Positions 62,884-64,000 of a stretch of DNA of 64,000 nucleotides are shown in pieces (positions within the stretch are counted from its first letter, which is position 1; each line of letters opens with the position of its first letter). Source of the stretch: CBDCVD01 sp965224015 (GTDB lineage: Bacteria > Pseudomonadota > Alphaproteobacteria > Rhizobiales > CBDCVD01); NCBI GenBank assembly GCA_965224015.1, contig OZ245032.1:1302001-1366000 (forward strand), read 5' to 3'. Made by a program: the position numbers and the translations under genes. The notes under the pieces are model-generated. The model did not search any database, was not told the DNA's origin, and saw nothing but the letters and a program-made list of their open reading frames with translations.

Positions 62884-63759
62884 ATGGCTATACTTGTTGA
62901 CAGCGATACCAAAGTTATCTGCCAGGGGCTTACCGGCAGCCAGGGGACGTTTCACACCGAGCAGGCGCTCGAATATGGAACACAAATGGTTGCTGGTGTA
63001 ACCCCAGGCAAGGGCGGGAGCGAACATCTCGGTTTGCCGGTTTTTGACACCGTAAGTGAGGCCAGGGCGCAAACCGGCGCTGAGGCCAGTGTGATCTATG
63101 TGCCGCCGCCCTTTGCCGGTGATGCCATTGCCGAGGCTATTGCTGCGGAAATTAAATTGATCGTTTGTATCACTGAGGGCATCCCCGTGCTTGACATGGT
63201 CAAGGTCAAACGGGCCCTGTGCGGCTCTCCCTCCCGCCTGATCGGGCCCAATTGCCCTGGGATCATTACCCCTGAGGCCTGCAAGATTGGCATTATGCCG
63301 GGGCACATTCATCGGCGCGGCTCGGTGGGTATCGTATCGCGATCGGGCACACTGACTTATGAAGCTGTGGCGCAGACAACGGCGGAGGGGCTGGGCCAGT
63401 CCACATGTATCGGTATCGGTGGGGACCCGGTCAAGGGTACCGAATTTATCGATGTGCTGGACATGTTTTTGCATGACCCGGAGACTGCATCCATTGTCAT
63501 GATCGGCGAGATCGGCGGCTCGGCGGAAGAGGACGCGGCACAATTTCTGGCTCACCACAAAGTAAAAAAGCCGACCGTGGCTTTTATTGCAGGACGGACC
63601 GCGCCTGCGGGGCGGCGCATGGGACACGCGGGTGCCATTATTTCCGGTGGCAAGGGCGGTGCCGACGACAAGATTGCTGCCCTTGAGGCGGCGGGGATCA
63701 CCGTGTCCCCGTCACCGGCCAAAATCGGCGCAACGCTGGTGAGCCTGTTAAAGGGATAA
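62884..63759 (+). CDS. sucD: Succinyl-CoA synthetase alpha subunit
   Basis: CoA-binding subunit with the phosphohistidine. The 291 residues have MAILVDSDTKVICQGLTGSQGTFH, the CoA site region YVPPPFAGDAI, and the active histidine in GRRMGHAGAIISGGKGGADDK. AGGA precedes the ATG. The next gene is a probable sucA. Confidence 0.97.
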   Translation: MAILVDSDTKVICQGLTGSQGTFHTEQALEYGTQMVAGVTPGKGGSEHLGLPVFDTVSEARAQTGAEASVIYVPPPFAGDAIAEAIAAEIKLIVCITEGIPVLDMVKVKRALCGSPSRLIGPNCPGIITPEACKIGIMPGHIHRRGSVGIVSRSGTLTYEAVAQTTAEGLGQSTCIGIGGDPVKGTEFIDVLDMFLHDPETASIVMIGEIGGSAEEDAAQFLAHHKVKKPTVAFIAGRTAPAGRRMGHAGAIISGGKGGADDKIAALEAAGITVSPSPAKIGATLVSLLKG

Positions 63760-63873
63760 AGCGAAAGCGACAAATCCGGTGCCCGGCAACCCGAGGGCGT
63801 AAAATAGCGATAATTTGACGGGGAAGTGATGGGCGCCAGACAAAAGCTTTTGTTATAAGATTAGAGGCAAACT

Positions 63874-64000
63874 ATGAGGGCCTTCTCCGGTGCTGTTAGA
63901 GCGCTGGGGCCATGGCAAAAAGCAGCAAACCAACCCAGTGAGCGCGTGAACGAGCGCGATTTGAGTCCTATGTCCAGACAAATTGAAAACGAGCGTTTTG
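63874..64000 (+). CDS. sucA: Probable 2-oxoglutarate dehydrogenase E1, N-terminal part
   Basis: An open frame starting at 63874 (AGAGG seven bases upstream) runs off the window after 42 codons: MRAFSGAVRALGPWQKAANQ and so on. An internal ATG at 63970 begins MSRQIENERF, which is closer to the usual SucA start. The call rests mainly on position after sucD, since mdh-sucCD-sucA is common in this group. Only a fragment is visible. Confidence 0.5.
   Translation, partial: MRAFSGAVRALGPWQKAANQPSERVNERDLSPMSRQIENERF

Overview
The window reads as chromosomal DNA of an alphaproteobacterium, most likely Hyphomicrobiales (Rhizobiales) or a close relative. Gene order is the main evidence: rpsF-rpsR-DUF2232-rplI, fabD-fabG-acpP-fabF-mltG-yicC-gmk, ptsP-prfA-prmC-DUF4167, leuS-lptE-holA and mdh-sucC-sucD-(sucA) are all alphaproteobacterial arrangements. 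BA14K, DUF4167, ATP12 and an LdtR-like MarR regulator point the same way. About 46 protein genes are recognisable, nearly all housekeeping, plus tRNA-Leu(CAA) and tRNA-Pro(GGG). No transposase, phage gene, CRISPR array, toxin-antitoxin pair or secondary-metabolite cluster was found.

Layout. 0.2-1.4 kb: membrane proteins DsbB and a DedA/YqaA protein (minus). 2 kb: tRNA-Leu. 2.2-5.2 kb: ribosomal operon (minus). 5.5-13.2 kb: fatty-acid synthesis genes with mltG, yicC and gmk, with a perfect ParB site (parS) between fabD and fabG. 13.3 kb: zwf. 15.5 kb: autotransporter adhesin. 18.1 kb: GGDEF/EAL protein. 20.2 kb: tRNA-Pro. 20.3-21.8 kb: gene-free stretch with a CtrA-type site and 16-bp direct repeats, a candidate origin. 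21.8-26.2 kb: dnaA-dnaN-recF. 26.5 kb: glyA. 28.5 kb: LdtR-like regulator. 29.6-35.7 kb: ptsP, prfA, prmC, DUF4167. 36.4 kb: lepA. 38.6-47.4 kb: envelope and other genes (BA14K, M23 peptidase, ATP12, HerA-like ATPase, MaoC, ribF). 48.1 kb: ileS. 51.2-55.6 kb: holA, lptE, leuS (minus). 55.8-59.9 kb: SIS-domain protein, L,D-transpeptidase, gatB. 60.4 kb to the end: mdh, sucC, sucD and the start of a probable sucA.

The striking feature is the spacer DNA. It is swollen by several families of short non-coding repeats, which also split operons. I name them here by length. R101 is a 101-bp element with imperfect inverted ends (TACCAAGGG / CCGCTGGTA); I place 20 full-size copies, 13 of them flanked by identical 3-bp T-N-A direct repeats. 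R65 is about 65 bp with inverted CTATAGCAAAATG ends. R280 is 280 bp with 26-bp perfect terminal inverted repeats. R130 has two copies that fold into long hairpins; their stem sequences differ but pairing is kept. R115 has one intact copy and one split by an R130 insertion. R110 is a GC-rich degenerate family beginning TCTATTAACGGGCATC and ending near AATAGACGTT. Several R101 copies sit exactly on stop codons, and one between lptE and holA rewrites the end of lptE. With no transposase present, these look like miniature elements moved by an enzyme encoded elsewhere.

A parS site about 15 kb from dnaA, together with the long spacer before dnaA, suggests the window lies near the chromosome origin.
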